The position numbers and the translations under genes were made by a program. DNA of 64,000 bases, from assembly GCF_004337985.1 (NCBI RefSeq), contig NC_043743.1, positions 1,941,882 through 2,005,881 of the forward strand, written 5' to 3'. Below are positions 10,596 through 22,633 of the stretch, piece by piece. Positions within the stretch are counted from its first letter, which is position 1; each line of letters starts with the position of its first letter. The notes below the pieces were generated by a model. The model made no database searches. It was not told where the DNA came from and saw only the letters and a list, made by a program, of their open reading frames with translations. Source of the DNA: Pyricularia pennisetigena (lineage: Eukaryota > Ascomycota > Sordariomycetes > Magnaporthales > Pyriculariaceae).

Positions 10596-11309
10596 TCAAT
10601 TTTCGTTAACGTTATTTTTATTGGATCCGTTATTGTTAACGTTATGTTGGGATATATTATTAACGTTATATTGTAGGCCAAAAATGGGATTTTTTAGCAG
10701 ATATTTAAAAACATTTTCAAGAATTTTGAAATGTTCAGCCCCAGGATTAGCCATAAACCTGGAGGCTAGGCACGTGCAATATGTTATATCTGGGCGGCTT
10801 TTTATTGCTAAATATAGTAGTGAGCCTACTTTTTGTTGAAAATCTTTGATTTCCTCTTTTGTAGCTTTATGTTTATTTATATCGAATTTTAAACCTGGTA
10901 CCCCCGAAATGGTAAAAGGTTTTTCGTTATTTATAATATTGAATTTATTCAATATTTTATTGGTATAATCTTCCTGGCTAATAAAAGCGGTTTTATTGTT
11001 TTTATTTATAATTATCCTGTTACCCAAAAAATTGGATACAGGTCCCATACATTTTATTTTTATATATTTGGATAATTTTTTATAAAAAATATCCAATAAC
11101 GATAAATCAGCATTAAATGCCAAAATATCGTCGACGTGGCAAACCATAATAATGCCAAAAAATTGGCTATTATTATCTTGGTTTATATATACGCCTTCGT
11201 TGTATGGGAAAACAGTAAAACCTAACTTTATCAGCGTTTTGGTAAGGTATTTATACCAAAGTTTAAGCGCTTGTTTTAGACTATACAGGGTTTTATTTAA
11301 TTTACCCAC
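10596..11309 (-). pseudogene. Copia-A reverse transcriptase C-terminal piece (copy 1)
   Basis: Open piece of 237 residues covering the second half of the copia RT. It includes LNKTLYSLKQALKLWYKYL (family LYGLKQAPRxWY), CHVDDILAF (catalytic YVDD box read as HVDD), LGNRI, a SQEDYTNKILNKFN stretch, and SRPDITYCTCLASRFMANP. The frame is broken both ends relative to neighbours; the join to 11409-13709 holds one stop (TAA at about 11408). RT activity is unlikely without the upstream part. The Asn-rich tail at the end (NVNNNGSNKNNVNEN) is typical of this element. Confidence 0.85.
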
Positions 11310-11408
11310 TTTATTTATATACTTTTTATTTATATATAGCCCTGTAGGTAACTTTATATATATTTCGGTATCGATATTTGCGTGTAAAAACGCGTTCTTA
11401 ACGTCATA

Positions 11409-13709
11409 TTAAATAACGTACCACCCTTTATATAATGCTAACATTATAAATATATACCAGGTTTCTGTTTTACAAGTTGTAAAAAAGGTATCCAGGTAAT
11501 TAACACCCATAATTTGGTGGAATCCCTGTATTACCCATTTGGCTTTATAACGATACCGTTTATTAATATCCGTAATAAAACGAATATTATTTATATTATT
11601 TAAGGGTTTTTTTTTAAAAACCCAGCGCCCAGTTATAGCTATTTTATTTGGAGGTAAATCCGTTATAGTAAAGGTATTGGATTCTGTTAAGCTATTATTT
11701 TCGTTTTTGCAAGCTTGCAGCCAATTTTCCCAATTTTGGCTTTCCATGGTTTGTTTATAGGTATTCGGTTCTATTAACGAATTTGTTATTAATACGTAAT
11801 TATTTTCGTTAAAATTAAATTTTAACGATTTATTGATATTACGTATCGTAAATAGAACGTCATTATATATTTTATATTCTGCAGAATTTATTGGGGGTTT
11901 ATTATTTATGTTTATTTTTATAGACGAATTGTTAGCTGCTTGGGGATTATTATTATTGGTAATAACGTTGTTTTTATCAGCATTATTAACGTTATTCGCG
12001 TTATTAACGTTATTAATATTATTTTTATCAATGTTATTATTTTTATTTATATTTGTATTATTTACTGGATTTACCTCGAAATCTGGTAAAGAGAATTCGA
12101 CCTCGTTTATATTATTTATATTGGTATTTTCGTTGTTTATATGTGGATAAAATTTATCCGTTATAAAGGTAATATCTCTGACCAGGAGACATTTCCTTTT
12201 ATATGGGTCCCATATTTTATATATTTTTATATTAGGTGTAAAACCTACTAAAATACCAATTTTATTTCGAGGTTTAAGCTTTTTTTCATTATGGTTATCG
12301 TTATAGTAAATAATACATCCCCAAGGTTGTATATAGTTATTTACGTGAATTGCATTATTATTTATATTATTTTCACTTATATTGTGAAATATATTAGTTG
12401 GCGTCTGTATATTTAAAGCCGTATGTGGGGTATTATTATATAGGTATACAGCGGCTAATAAAACCTCACCCCATAAATAGTTAGGCGCTTTGCTATTAAA
12501 TAGCATTACCCTGACCTTATTAAATAGGGTTAAATTTATACGTTTTATTAACCCATTTGGCTCTTTTGTATATGCAGGCGTAAAATGGTGTATAATACCG
12601 TTATTCTGTAACGCAATTTTAAATTGGTTACTTATATATTCGCCTCCATTATCGGTAAAGAACTCTTTTATTGTTCTTTTACCATTTATATTAACGGTAT
12701 TATTATCCATTTGTTTCTTATATATATTGAATGCCTTTAGGGCATTAGCCTTTGTTTTTAACAATGCAACACGTAAATAACGTAACTTTTTATCCAAAAA
12801 CGTTATGTAATATTTATAATAATTATACGTGGGTGGATTTATGGGTCCACCTAAATCGGAATGGATTTTGTTTAATATATTATAATTTATAATATTTGCA
12901 GAAGTCCTGTTTATTTTCCGATTGGATTTTGCAGTTAAGCAAATCTCACACGTATATTTATTATAATTATATATATCGTTTTTGGATATTTTTATTTTAT
13001 TTATTTTTATTAACTGCAATAGGGGTGTTAACCCTATATGCCCATATTTAACGTGTAATTTATATATTGCATGGGAAGAAATATCGTTATTATTCGACTT
13101 TTTTTCCGCATGTAATATACAATTATTTTCCACAATTTGGGTAGGTAGGATATATAGCCCATTATTTTTATAACCTTTTGTTATTTTATGTTTATGTTCT
13201 TTATGTATTACTATTATTTTATTATTTATAAAGGTTATAATATAGTTATGTAGTTGTGCAATAGAGAGTATATTAAACCCAAATTCTGGTACATAGTACA
13301 CGTTATTTATAGTTTTTATTATACCTGTATTATTGAATTTGACTTTTATAGTTCCCATTTTATTTATATTTAAGTGGGAAGCATTACCCCATTTAACAAT
13401 CGTATTTATATTTTTAACGTCTGTTAAATATTGTATATTGCAACATGTATGAATTGTTGCTGCACTGTCTATAATAAAATTGGAGGATTTTATAGTAGAG
13501 TGCAATACAATATGTGGATTAAAGTCAGAATAAATTAAATTTGGAACAAACGTTGTAAAACAGTAATGTCCCAAATTCAAATAATCAGCTTTATTCCCGT
13601 TATTGGGGTAATTATTATTATAATTATATATATAATTATAATTATAATTATTAATGGGTAAAGAATTTACCTTATTATTAACCTTATTGAAGGTCAAAAG
13701 TTCATTCAA
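11409..13709 (-). pseudogene. Copia-A pol: protease, integrase and RT start (copy 1)
   Basis: Long open stretch (about 766 codons; the first codon at 13709 is TTG and the same frame continues upstream into gag, so this is not a true start). In order: a degenerate zinc-knuckle region (NLGHYCFTTF); an aspartic protease with FIIDSAATIH (D-S-A/G active site); GAG-pre-integrase (LHVKYGHIG, C-x2-C at YTCEICL); integrase core (IHSDLGGP, FTDNGGEY, and a late KEPNGLIKR in place of the usual ERxN); an Asn-rich linker; then RT start (RYKAKWVIQGFHQ). It would process, integrate and copy the element. It ends at a TAA just after ALYKGWYVI. The frame on the opposite strand at 11833-12150 is a shadow. Confidence 0.9.
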
Positions 13710-13888
13710 CGATACGGTATAATATTTATTAATATTATCCTCACCACGATATTCATCTAAAATATTGGTAAATAGTAAATCTACCGTATATTTATCTGAA
13801 TTATGCCGTAGCTTTTGAATAACATTTTGTGCAAAAGAGGTCCAATTTTGATTTAAAATATTTAATACCCAGGTAATAAAAACTTATT

Positions 13889-14353
13889 TTAAGTAATTAA
13901 ACCTTTAAATTTCAAAACTGAATATAACTCTTTTATTTTATTCAAATAAACCTCGATGTTATTAAACGATTTTGGTACAGCCGAATAAAACTCCTTTAAT
14001 AAAAGGAAATCCGAAGTATAACCTTTAGGATTATATATATTTTTTAATTTATTCCAGGCTTCGTACGCAAAAGTGCATTCTTTTATATATAAAAAAGGTT
14101 TATTATTGCACAGTGATTTTATGAAAGCTAAAGCCAGCGTATTTTTGTTTGTATAATCCAAAGGTTTAAGGGTATTACTACCACTCTGGATACCACTGGG
14201 GATACCAGTGGGTTCCATGTTATTATTAGCATCGAGGCTAATAATAACTCCCTCCTTTTGCTCCAGGGTACATGCGAGTCCCTTCACTTCCAAGGCCGCT
14301 TGAGCACGAATAGCCCAGATAACGTAATTCTCGGTGCCCTTTAGGCTTACCAT
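13889..14353 (-). pseudogene. Copia-A gag N-terminal part (copy 1)
   Basis: 155 codons beginning MVSLKGTENYVIWAIRAQ, which is the copia-type gag start (L-x-G-x-NY-x-x-W). It runs through YEAWNKLKNIYN and SFNNIEVYLNKIKEL to a TAA at 13889-13891. The same frame stays open past the TAA (NKFLLPGY-like shift, then the gag C-terminus FAQNVIQKLRHNSDKY) towards pol. The identical stop is present in copy 2, where the reading continues in frame, consistent with a C-to-T change of a CAA codon before the copies diverged. The upstream ATG seen in copy 2 (MATFDKIP) is lost here. The identical piece at 16060-16524 is the repeat across the N. Confidence 0.85.
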
Positions 14354-14745
14354 TGTATCGAAGGTAGCTAGCTTAAATAAAGGGTCTCTTATTTGTATTG
14401 TATTTCGGTAACGGTCGGGATAAGGGTCGAAAGGGTTATTCGGTTAAAAAGGTCTTGGAAGGAGCTTTTGGATGGTATAGGTCTCGTATCGATAGGACGA
14501 ATAGCGGTGAAGATATAGGCGAGTGTTTGTTGAGGTATATAAGTAGGTATAGGATGGTGCAGTATAACGGTCGGGTTTTCTCGACGGCGCGTGCAATTCC
14601 GGTTTCGGCAATTATACCGTTGGATAAAGCGTGAATAGAGCTATCGAATGGTATAAGGCTCGGGATGATCCGAGATAGGGCTGAAGAATAATCGATGGAT
14701 TTGATGGTATTGGTATCGGTATCGATCTCGTTGGTATAAGCTAAT

Positions 14746-14759
14746 CCGGGTTCATAACC
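14746..14759 (-). promoter_or_regulatory. Copia-A primer binding site (initiator tRNA-Met half-molecule type)
   Basis: Directly inside the 5' LTR the minus strand reads GGTTATGAACCCGG. Copy 2 reads GGTTATAAGCCCGG (45939-45952). Each differs by one G-to-A change from GGTTATGAGCCCGG, the complement of the anticodon stem-loop of initiator tRNA-Met. Copia-type elements are known to prime from such tRNA halves. Confidence 0.6.
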
Positions 14760-15418
14760 TGTAAGGAGGTTACGAAATAGAATAAGCTTAATTTTAAACG
14801 CGGGGAAAAGTGGATTACGTATAAGGTTGATAGAACGTTGAAATGGCAGATAACCGTTTGCTAGCGGGTAATAGAGATAATATATTGTTATTGCACAATC
14901 GATTCGTTAAATCGTTAAATCGATGAAGGTTATAAAAGTGATGAATTTAAGGCTAAGTTATGAATTACGTGTTCGAATCCGTAGGTGCAGATCTTCGATC
15001 CGGATGTCCGGAATGCGGGGTCACGTCACATAATTTGGTTTTATTCATGTGACTAACCTGCCGACCTATTGAGTTTAACGGCCCATTAAACCTAACGGCC
15101 TATTGTGCTTATGCATGCACAGAAAATCTGCGACCACAACGGGATTCGAACCCACGCACTTTAACGTATATATAGTATAGATTATGGTACGTGCATTATA
15201 CCATTAAGCTAGATTAAATATGACGTATTTGTTTTGTTGTTGAAACTATGAACAAAGACGTGATATATAAAGCTTTGTGAGTATAAACGCGTATACGTTT
15301 TATTTGTTATTTATTTATTTATTCGATGCAGGGTGACTAATAAAATTAGCCCGTGCTAGCCGTTATAAGATAATGCAGGGTAGCTAATATAATGAGCCCT
15401 GCGCTAGCCATGTTCACA
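14760..15418 (-). repeat. Copia-A 5' LTR (copy 1)
   Basis: 659 bp with TG..CA ends, beginning TGTAAGGAGGTTACGAAAT and ending GCCATGTTCACA in plus orientation. It differs from the 3' LTR at 9274-9932 mostly by transitions, so the pair is not brand new. It contains the tRNA-like segment at about 15138-15220. Confidence 0.9.
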
Positions 15419-16049
15419 ATAAAAATATTAATAAAACTTTTATTCTAATTGATGATTGCATGCACTTTGCAGTGTTAGGTTTACTAAGCTTTAAAAGCTG
15501 TAAATTCAATTAAAATTACTATTATATACCATTATTTAAAATAAAAATTAAATATATTGAAAAATTACAGATTTTATTTAATATTTTAATATTTTTCCAT
15601 ATACAGTAGCTATTAAAACGCGGCCGGCCTTCAAATGATCAACAAACTCCAGTTAATTCAACGCAAATTACAATATATTTTTATAATTTTTATTTGTTTT
15701 TTATTCAAATATTTAATTATTTATTATAATTACACCATTTCCTTTTGCTATTATAATGCAAATATATTATATATACCCGCTATAAACGGTAAAATACTAC
15801 AAATTATCCTGATATTAATAAAATAATTATCAGCGATATCGCAATATTAGGTATATTATAAATAATACCGTTATAAACGGCGAAATGCGACAAATTATCG
15901 TTGGTGGTACCGCCATGAACGGCGAAATGCGACAAGATGTCCTCAGACTAGAACGAGCGCGATCTTTTCGGCCAATGTAATTGGTCGAAAAGCCATGTGG
16001 CTGAAAGGTACATGGAGCGCTCGGTCCCCACTGCGGAGCAGGGGGGTCT
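15419..16049 (-). mobile_element. Element A copy E5, left half (before the N)
   Basis: Inverted element A sequence following the Copia-A LTR. It contains the CATGCACTTTGCAGTGTTAG interior block, the three ACGG-motif iterons, and the GGTACATGGAGCGCTCGG block. It ends at the N, seven bases into the GGGGGGTCT of the terminus. It is repeated base for base at 17590-18220. The frame 15635-15826 inside it has no support as a gene. Confidence 0.8.
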
Positions 16050-16050
16050 N
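16050..16050. other. Single N: assembly join
   Basis: One ambiguous base between two copies of the same 2,170-bp sequence (13880-16049 and 16051-18220). This is the pattern expected when two overlapping contigs are abutted rather than merged. Confidence 0.85.
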
Positions 16051-17589
16051 AAACTTATTTTAAGTAATTAAACCTTTAAATTTCAAAACTGAATATAACT
16101 CTTTTATTTTATTCAAATAAACCTCGATGTTATTAAACGATTTTGGTACAGCCGAATAAAACTCCTTTAATAAAAGGAAATCCGAAGTATAACCTTTAGG
16201 ATTATATATATTTTTTAATTTATTCCAGGCTTCGTACGCAAAAGTGCATTCTTTTATATATAAAAAAGGTTTATTATTGCACAGTGATTTTATGAAAGCT
16301 AAAGCCAGCGTATTTTTGTTTGTATAATCCAAAGGTTTAAGGGTATTACTACCACTCTGGATACCACTGGGGATACCAGTGGGTTCCATGTTATTATTAG
16401 CATCGAGGCTAATAATAACTCCCTCCTTTTGCTCCAGGGTACATGCGAGTCCCTTCACTTCCAAGGCCGCTTGAGCACGAATAGCCCAGATAACGTAATT
16501 CTCGGTGCCCTTTAGGCTTACCATTGTATCGAAGGTAGCTAGCTTAAATAAAGGGTCTCTTATTTGTATTGTATTTCGGTAACGGTCGGGATAAGGGTCG
16601 AAAGGGTTATTCGGTTAAAAAGGTCTTGGAAGGAGCTTTTGGATGGTATAGGTCTCGTATCGATAGGACGAATAGCGGTGAAGATATAGGCGAGTGTTTG
16701 TTGAGGTATATAAGTAGGTATAGGATGGTGCAGTATAACGGTCGGGTTTTCTCGACGGCGCGTGCAATTCCGGTTTCGGCAATTATACCGTTGGATAAAG
16801 CGTGAATAGAGCTATCGAATGGTATAAGGCTCGGGATGATCCGAGATAGGGCTGAAGAATAATCGATGGATTTGATGGTATTGGTATCGGTATCGATCTC
16901 GTTGGTATAAGCTAATCCGGGTTCATAACCTGTAAGGAGGTTACGAAATAGAATAAGCTTAATTTTAAACGCGGGGAAAAGTGGATTACGTATAAGGTTG
17001 ATAGAACGTTGAAATGGCAGATAACCGTTTGCTAGCGGGTAATAGAGATAATATATTGTTATTGCACAATCGATTCGTTAAATCGTTAAATCGATGAAGG
17101 TTATAAAAGTGATGAATTTAAGGCTAAGTTATGAATTACGTGTTCGAATCCGTAGGTGCAGATCTTCGATCCGGATGTCCGGAATGCGGGGTCACGTCAC
17201 ATAATTTGGTTTTATTCATGTGACTAACCTGCCGACCTATTGAGTTTAACGGCCCATTAAACCTAACGGCCTATTGTGCTTATGCATGCACAGAAAATCT
17301 GCGACCACAACGGGATTCGAACCCACGCACTTTAACGTATATATAGTATAGATTATGGTACGTGCATTATACCATTAAGCTAGATTAAATATGACGTATT
17401 TGTTTTGTTGTTGAAACTATGAACAAAGACGTGATATATAAAGCTTTGTGAGTATAAACGCGTATACGTTTTATTTGTTATTTATTTATTTATTCGATGC
17501 AGGGTGACTAATAAAATTAGCCCGTGCTAGCCGTTATAAGATAATGCAGGGTAGCTAATATAATGAGCCCTGCGCTAGCCATGTTCACA
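16051..17589 (-). mobile_element. Copia-A gag and 5' LTR, duplicate across the N
   Basis: Repeats 13880-15418 with an offset of 2,171. It holds the gag piece 16060-16524 (same 154-residue translation), the primer site (16917-16930), and the LTR 16931-17589 with its tRNA-like segment. No difference was noticed in the stretches compared. It is probably the same genomic copy as the first, represented twice. Confidence 0.85.
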
Positions 17590-18239
17590 ATAAAAATATT
17601 AATAAAACTTTTATTCTAATTGATGATTGCATGCACTTTGCAGTGTTAGGTTTACTAAGCTTTAAAAGCTGTAAATTCAATTAAAATTACTATTATATAC
17701 CATTATTTAAAATAAAAATTAAATATATTGAAAAATTACAGATTTTATTTAATATTTTAATATTTTTCCATATACAGTAGCTATTAAAACGCGGCCGGCC
17801 TTCAAATGATCAACAAACTCCAGTTAATTCAACGCAAATTACAATATATTTTTATAATTTTTATTTGTTTTTTATTCAAATATTTAATTATTTATTATAA
17901 TTACACCATTTCCTTTTGCTATTATAATGCAAATATATTATATATACCCGCTATAAACGGTAAAATACTACAAATTATCCTGATATTAATAAAATAATTA
18001 TCAGCGATATCGCAATATTAGGTATATTATAAATAATACCGTTATAAACGGCGAAATGCGACAAATTATCGTTGGTGGTACCGCCATGAACGGCGAAATG
18101 CGACAAGATGTCCTCAGACTAGAACGAGCGCGATCTTTTCGGCCAATGTAATTGGTCGAAAAGCCATGTGGCTGAAAGGTACATGGAGCGCTCGGTCCCC
18201 ACTGCGGAGCAGGGGGGTCTAGTCTGAGCACTGAGACTA
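17590..18239 (-). mobile_element. Element A copy E5, left half with intact terminus
   Basis: The same sequence as 15419-16049 but reaching the terminus AGTCTGAGCACTGAGACTA at 18239. It is inserted into the Gypsy integrase region; the next nine bases, TTATTACGG, are the presumed target duplication arm. The right half is missing because Copia-A sits there. The antisense frame 18001-18231 is the left-terminus shadow frame also seen at 24042-24275 and 50844-51146. Confidence 0.8.
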
Positions 18240-18902
18240 TTATTACGGATAAAAATAAATTTTTACATTAAAATTCTGGAAATTTTCAATGGAACAGCTA
18301 AAAACCGACCATAAATTATCCACAATATTTTACCCACAAACAAACGGACAAATAAAACGAGCGAAACAAGTATTAAAACAATAATTAAAATATTATATAA
18401 ATTATAAATAAAATAATTGGGTACGGTTATTACTTAGAAATTAATTCGCATATAATGATTAAAAAATCAAAATATGAAAATAACACCGTTTTACACCAAT
18501 TACGGATTTAACCCTACGGTGTATAGAGAATTAAAAACCACGATTACGGCCCCACGAACCGATAAACAAATAAACGAATTACGAAAACTCCACCAAAAGT
18601 TCCAACAAAAATTGGAATTCGTACGAAAAGAAATAATTAAATACACTAACCAGAATCGGATAAAAGGACCATTTTTCCAAAAAGGAAATAACGTTTATTT
18701 TATTGGACGCAATACTAAAATATAACGACTAAATAGCAAATTTAATTTTGAAGAATTTAAATTTTTTAAAATCGTTAAAGAAATCAGCGAAAATAATTAC
18801 AAATTATTATTACCAGGAATTATAATAATCCACCTAACGTTCAATTTATTATTATTCGAACTAACATTATACGGTACCAATAAATGAAAAACAATCGAAA
18901 TC
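18240..18902 (+). pseudogene. Gypsy integrase core, RIP-damaged
   Basis: Forward translation gives a DKNKF block, a FTHKQTDK stretch (family HPQTDGQTER), then PFYTNYGFNP and a run of about 80 residues (18474-18725) matching the region after the catalytic core (ELRKLHQKFQQKLEF, GPFFQKGNNVYF). This is the Ty3/Gypsy integrase C-terminal half, which joins element cDNA to the host chromosome. Stops replace Gln/Trp codons. It is interrupted at 18902 by E1 and continues at 22643 with the chromodomain. Confidence 0.8.
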
Positions 18903-21900
18903 TAATCTTAGTGTTTAAATTAGACCCCCTTATTTCGCAGTGGGGACCGAGCGTTCCATGTACCTTTTAGCCATATGGTTTTTCGACCAATTACATTGGC
19001 CGAAAAAATCGCGCTCATTTTAGTTTGAGGATATTTTGTCGCATTTCGCCGTTTATAGCGGTACCACCAACGATAATTTGTCGCATTTCGCCGTTTATAA
19101 CGGTATTATTAATAATATACCTAATGTTACGATATCGCTAATTATTATTTTATTAATATAAAGATAATTTGTGGTATTTTACCGTTTATAGCGGGTATAT
19201 ACAAAATATTCGCATTATAATGGTAAAAAGAAATGCTGTACCCATAGCATGCAGTTAAATATTCGAATAAAAAAGTAAATAAAAGTTATAAAAATATATA
19301 ATATTTTGCGTTAAATTTATTGGAGTCTATTAATTATTTGAATACCGGCCGCGTCTTTACAGCCACTGTATTTGGAAAGATGATAAAATATTGGGTAAAT
19401 TTTCTAATTTTTCATTATATTTCATTATTATTTTAAATAATGGTATATACTATTAATTAAGTTTAAATTACAGTATTTATAACCCAGTAGACCTAATACT
19501 GCAAAGTGCGTGCAGTTATCGATTAAAATGAAAGTTTTATTAATATTTTTATATTAATTAACAGTTTGTTAAAAAACTGAATTATATACGCAAATATTGG
19601 TAAGATTAAAAAAGAATTTACTTTATGCATTTTTTTAGTAGATTATTGATTAATCTGATTTAACTTTTTTTTAGGACTTTATTTAACCAAATAAAGCAAA
19701 AAGTACAAAAATAATAAAAATTTAGCATTTCTTCATATAAAAGAATATAGAGGCCCGGTATTATAGATCGAATTTTACGTTGACGTTTGTTTATATACTT
19801 AATCCGCTTTTTCAAATTCTGGTTATATTAATGTTAAAATTGGTAAAAATGTAAAAGCATTTCGATTATAAAATATATATAAAATTAAATATATTTTACC
19901 TATCCGCACATTTAACGGTTTACATAATCGGATATACGTACCGAAATGTATTATTATATTAAATATACAAATACGGCCCCCCATGTCCAAAAACTACAGA
20001 ATTTGGCTGTAAAACAAAGATAATATAAAATTAATTAAATAAAGCAAAAAAAATTTCTAAAATACACATTTAGCATTTTTTTCTATTAAACAACTTTAAA
20101 AGCCGATATTATAAGTTGGACTGCAGCTGGACGTTTATTTATATACATAATCAGATTTCTGAAGTTTTGGTTTTATTATTGTTAAAATTGGTAAAAGTAT
20201 AAACGAATTTCGATTGTAAATTATAAATGAAGAAATATATACTTTGCCTATGTGCTTATTTAACTGCTTATATAATATAATAAAAGCACCAAAATTTATT
20301 TTAACGATATATATGTATATACGACCCTCCACGTGCAAAAATTATAAACTTTGGTCACAGATTAAAAATAATATTAAAAAGAATCGAAAATCGAAAAAAG
20401 AATCGAAAAAACAGTACCGCCATAAACGGATTAAGGGCAGGTGGTATCCAATTCGGCCATTATAATAAATAAAAGAATAAATCAAATCGCTGCTAATAGC
20501 GGTATTAAACGCTATTTTTAACGATATATCTTTTTAATATTTTGCGTGGTTATGGAATAATAAAGGAATGTCGGTCGAAAAAAGGCCAAAAATACCGCCA
20601 TAAACGGCGAAAATCGACAAATTGTCCTCACACCTAAATTAAAGCGTTTTTTTGGATGGACCCACAGGTACATTACAAAACCGCAATTGAGCTACGAAAT
20701 GGAGCGAAATAGTTTTAGGGCTTATCCCTGAAGCCCAAAGCTCCACAATTAATCCACTCCGTTCGTTTCGCTCCATTTCGTGGCTTAATTGCGGTTTTGC
20801 AATGTATTTGTGGGTTTATCCAAAAATCGTTTTGGTTTAGGTTTGAGGACAATTTGCCGATTTTCGCCGTTTATGGCGGTATTTTTGGCCTTTTTGTAAC
20901 CGAAATTCCTTTATTATTCCAGAACCACGCATAATATTGAGAAAATAAAATATCGTTGAAAATAGCGTTTAATACCGCTATCAGCAGCGATTCGATTTAT
21001 TTTTTTATCTGCTATAATAGCCGAATTCGATACCACTTGCCCTTAATCCGTTCATGGCGGTACTGTTTTTTCGACTTTTTTTTCGATTTTCGATTTTTTT
21101 TAATATTATTTTTCATTTTTGACCAAATTTTATATTTCTTGCACATGGAGGGTCGTATATGTCTTTATATCGTTATATTAAACTTTGGTGCATATATTGT
21201 TTTATATAAACGGTTAAATAAGCGGATAGGCAAAGTATATACTTTTTTATATATAATTTACAATCGAAACTCGTTTATATTTTTACCAATTTTAACGATA
21301 ATCAAACTAAAACTTCATAGATTCGATGACGTATATAAATAAACGTCCAAATTCAATCCTACCTTTAATATCGGCTTTAAAAACTGTTAAATAAAAGAAA
21401 ATACTAAATGTGTATTTTATAAAATGTTTTTGCTTTATTTAATGAATTCTATATTGTTTTTGTTTTGCAGCCAAATTTCGTGGTTTCTGCACGTGGGGGG
21501 TAGCATATATATATTCAATATAATTTAACATTTTTCTACGTATATCTGATTATTTAAGCCGTTAAATATGCGGATAGGTAAAGTGTATCCAATTTTATAT
21601 ATATTTTGCAACTGAAATGCTATTACATTTTTACTAATTTTAACATTAATATAACCAAAATTTGTAAAAGTGGATTATGTATATAAATGAGCGTTAACGT
21701 AAAACTCGATTTACAATACCGGCCCTTTTTATTTTTTTAAATAAAAAAATGCTAAATTTATATTATTTTTGTTTTTTTGCGTTATTGGATTAGATAGGAT
21801 TTATAAAAAAACAATCTTATATAAAATTTATTAACAAATCAATAAAGGAATGCAATAATTCGAGATATTTTCATTTTACCAATGTTTGCGTAAATTATTT

Positions 21901-22633
21901 AGTTTTTTAACAATTTGTTAATTTATATGAAAATATTGATGAAACTTTTGTTTTAATCGATAATTGCGTGCATATTGCAGTATTAGGTGCGCTATGACAT
22001 GGATAATGTAATATAAGTTAAATTTAATGTTATTTATCATTTTTTAAAATAAGAATCAAATAAAATGAAAAATCACAAATTTTACCTAATATTTTAATAT
22101 CTTTTCAAACACAGTGGTTATAAAAACGCGGCCGGCATTTAAATAATTAATAAACTCCAATCAATTTAACGCAAATTACTATATATTTTTATAATTTGTA
22201 TTTATTCTTTTATACGAATATTCAATTACATGCTGTAGGTATACCATTTTCTTTTACCATTATAATGCGAATATATTGTATATACCCGCTACAAACGGCA
22301 AAATACCACAAACTATCCTCATATTAATAAAATAATTATTAACGATATCGCAACATTAAATATATCATTAATAATACCGTTATAAACGGCGAAATGCGAC
22401 AAATTATCGTTGGTGGTACCGCCATAAACGGCGAAATGCGACAAAATGTCCTCAAATTAGAACGAGCGCGATTTTTTCGGCCAATATGATTGGTCGAAAA
22501 GCCATGTGGCTGAAAGGTACATGGAGCGCTCGGTCCCCACTGCTAAGCAGGGGGGTCTAGTCTGAGCACTGAGACTAGGAGCGAAGAGGATTAATTGTGT
22601 AGCTCTGGGCTTCAGGGATGAGCCCTGAGACTA
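18903..22633 (+). mobile_element. Element A copy E1, complete, with E2 nested inside
   Basis: The left terminus TAATCTTAGTGTTTAAATTA is at 18903 and the right terminus GATGAGCCCTGAGACTA ends at 22633. The flanking 9-mers are identical: ATCGAAATC at 18894-18902 and at 22634-22642. Removing E2 (20710-22577) and its duplicated 9 bp leaves about 1,854 bp. No transposase or other convincing frame is present, so it is non-autonomous. The frames 20244-20465 and 20956-21342 translate conserved element sequence and recur in other copies only as shadows. Confidence 0.9.
20710..22577 (-). mobile_element. Element A copy E2, complete, nested in the right end of E1
   Basis: Inverted copy of 1,868 bp from TAGTTTTAGGGCTTATCCCT (right terminus) to AGCACTGAGACTA (left terminus). 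The flanking 9-mers are GGAGCGAAA (20701-20709) and GGAGCGAAG (22578-22586). It landed about 47 bp from E1's right terminus in the same subterminal repeat it carries itself, which makes a large palindrome centred near 20735. Confidence 0.9.

Larger units (their letters stand above)
9274..15418 (-). mobile_element. Copia-A element, copy 1 (LTR to LTR)
   Basis: A Ty1/copia retrotransposon on the minus strand. LTRs at 9274-9932 and 14760-15418 are both 659 bp with TG..CA ends. Between them is a gag-PR-IN-RT-RNaseH order typical of copia. The primer site lies next to the 5' LTR (14746-14759) and a polypurine-like tract (complement of TACCCCCG) next to the 3' LTR (9933-9941). No matching target duplication flanks it: the left side is Gypsy gag and the right side is element A. 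The ends may therefore come from different events, recombination, or a misassembly. The coding part is much less damaged than Copia-B. Confidence 0.9.

Noticed and set aside
11833..12150. Leu/Phe-rich hydrophobic open frames on the plus strand (also 43051-43371 and 47611-47931)
   Set aside because: Antisense shadows of the Asn-rich linker of Copia-A pol; Asn codons AAT/AAC read backwards give Leu/Ile/Val.
15635..15826. 63-residue hydrophobic frame (duplicate at 17806-17997)
   Set aside because: Lies within element A and is disrupted in other copies of it, so it is not conserved as protein.
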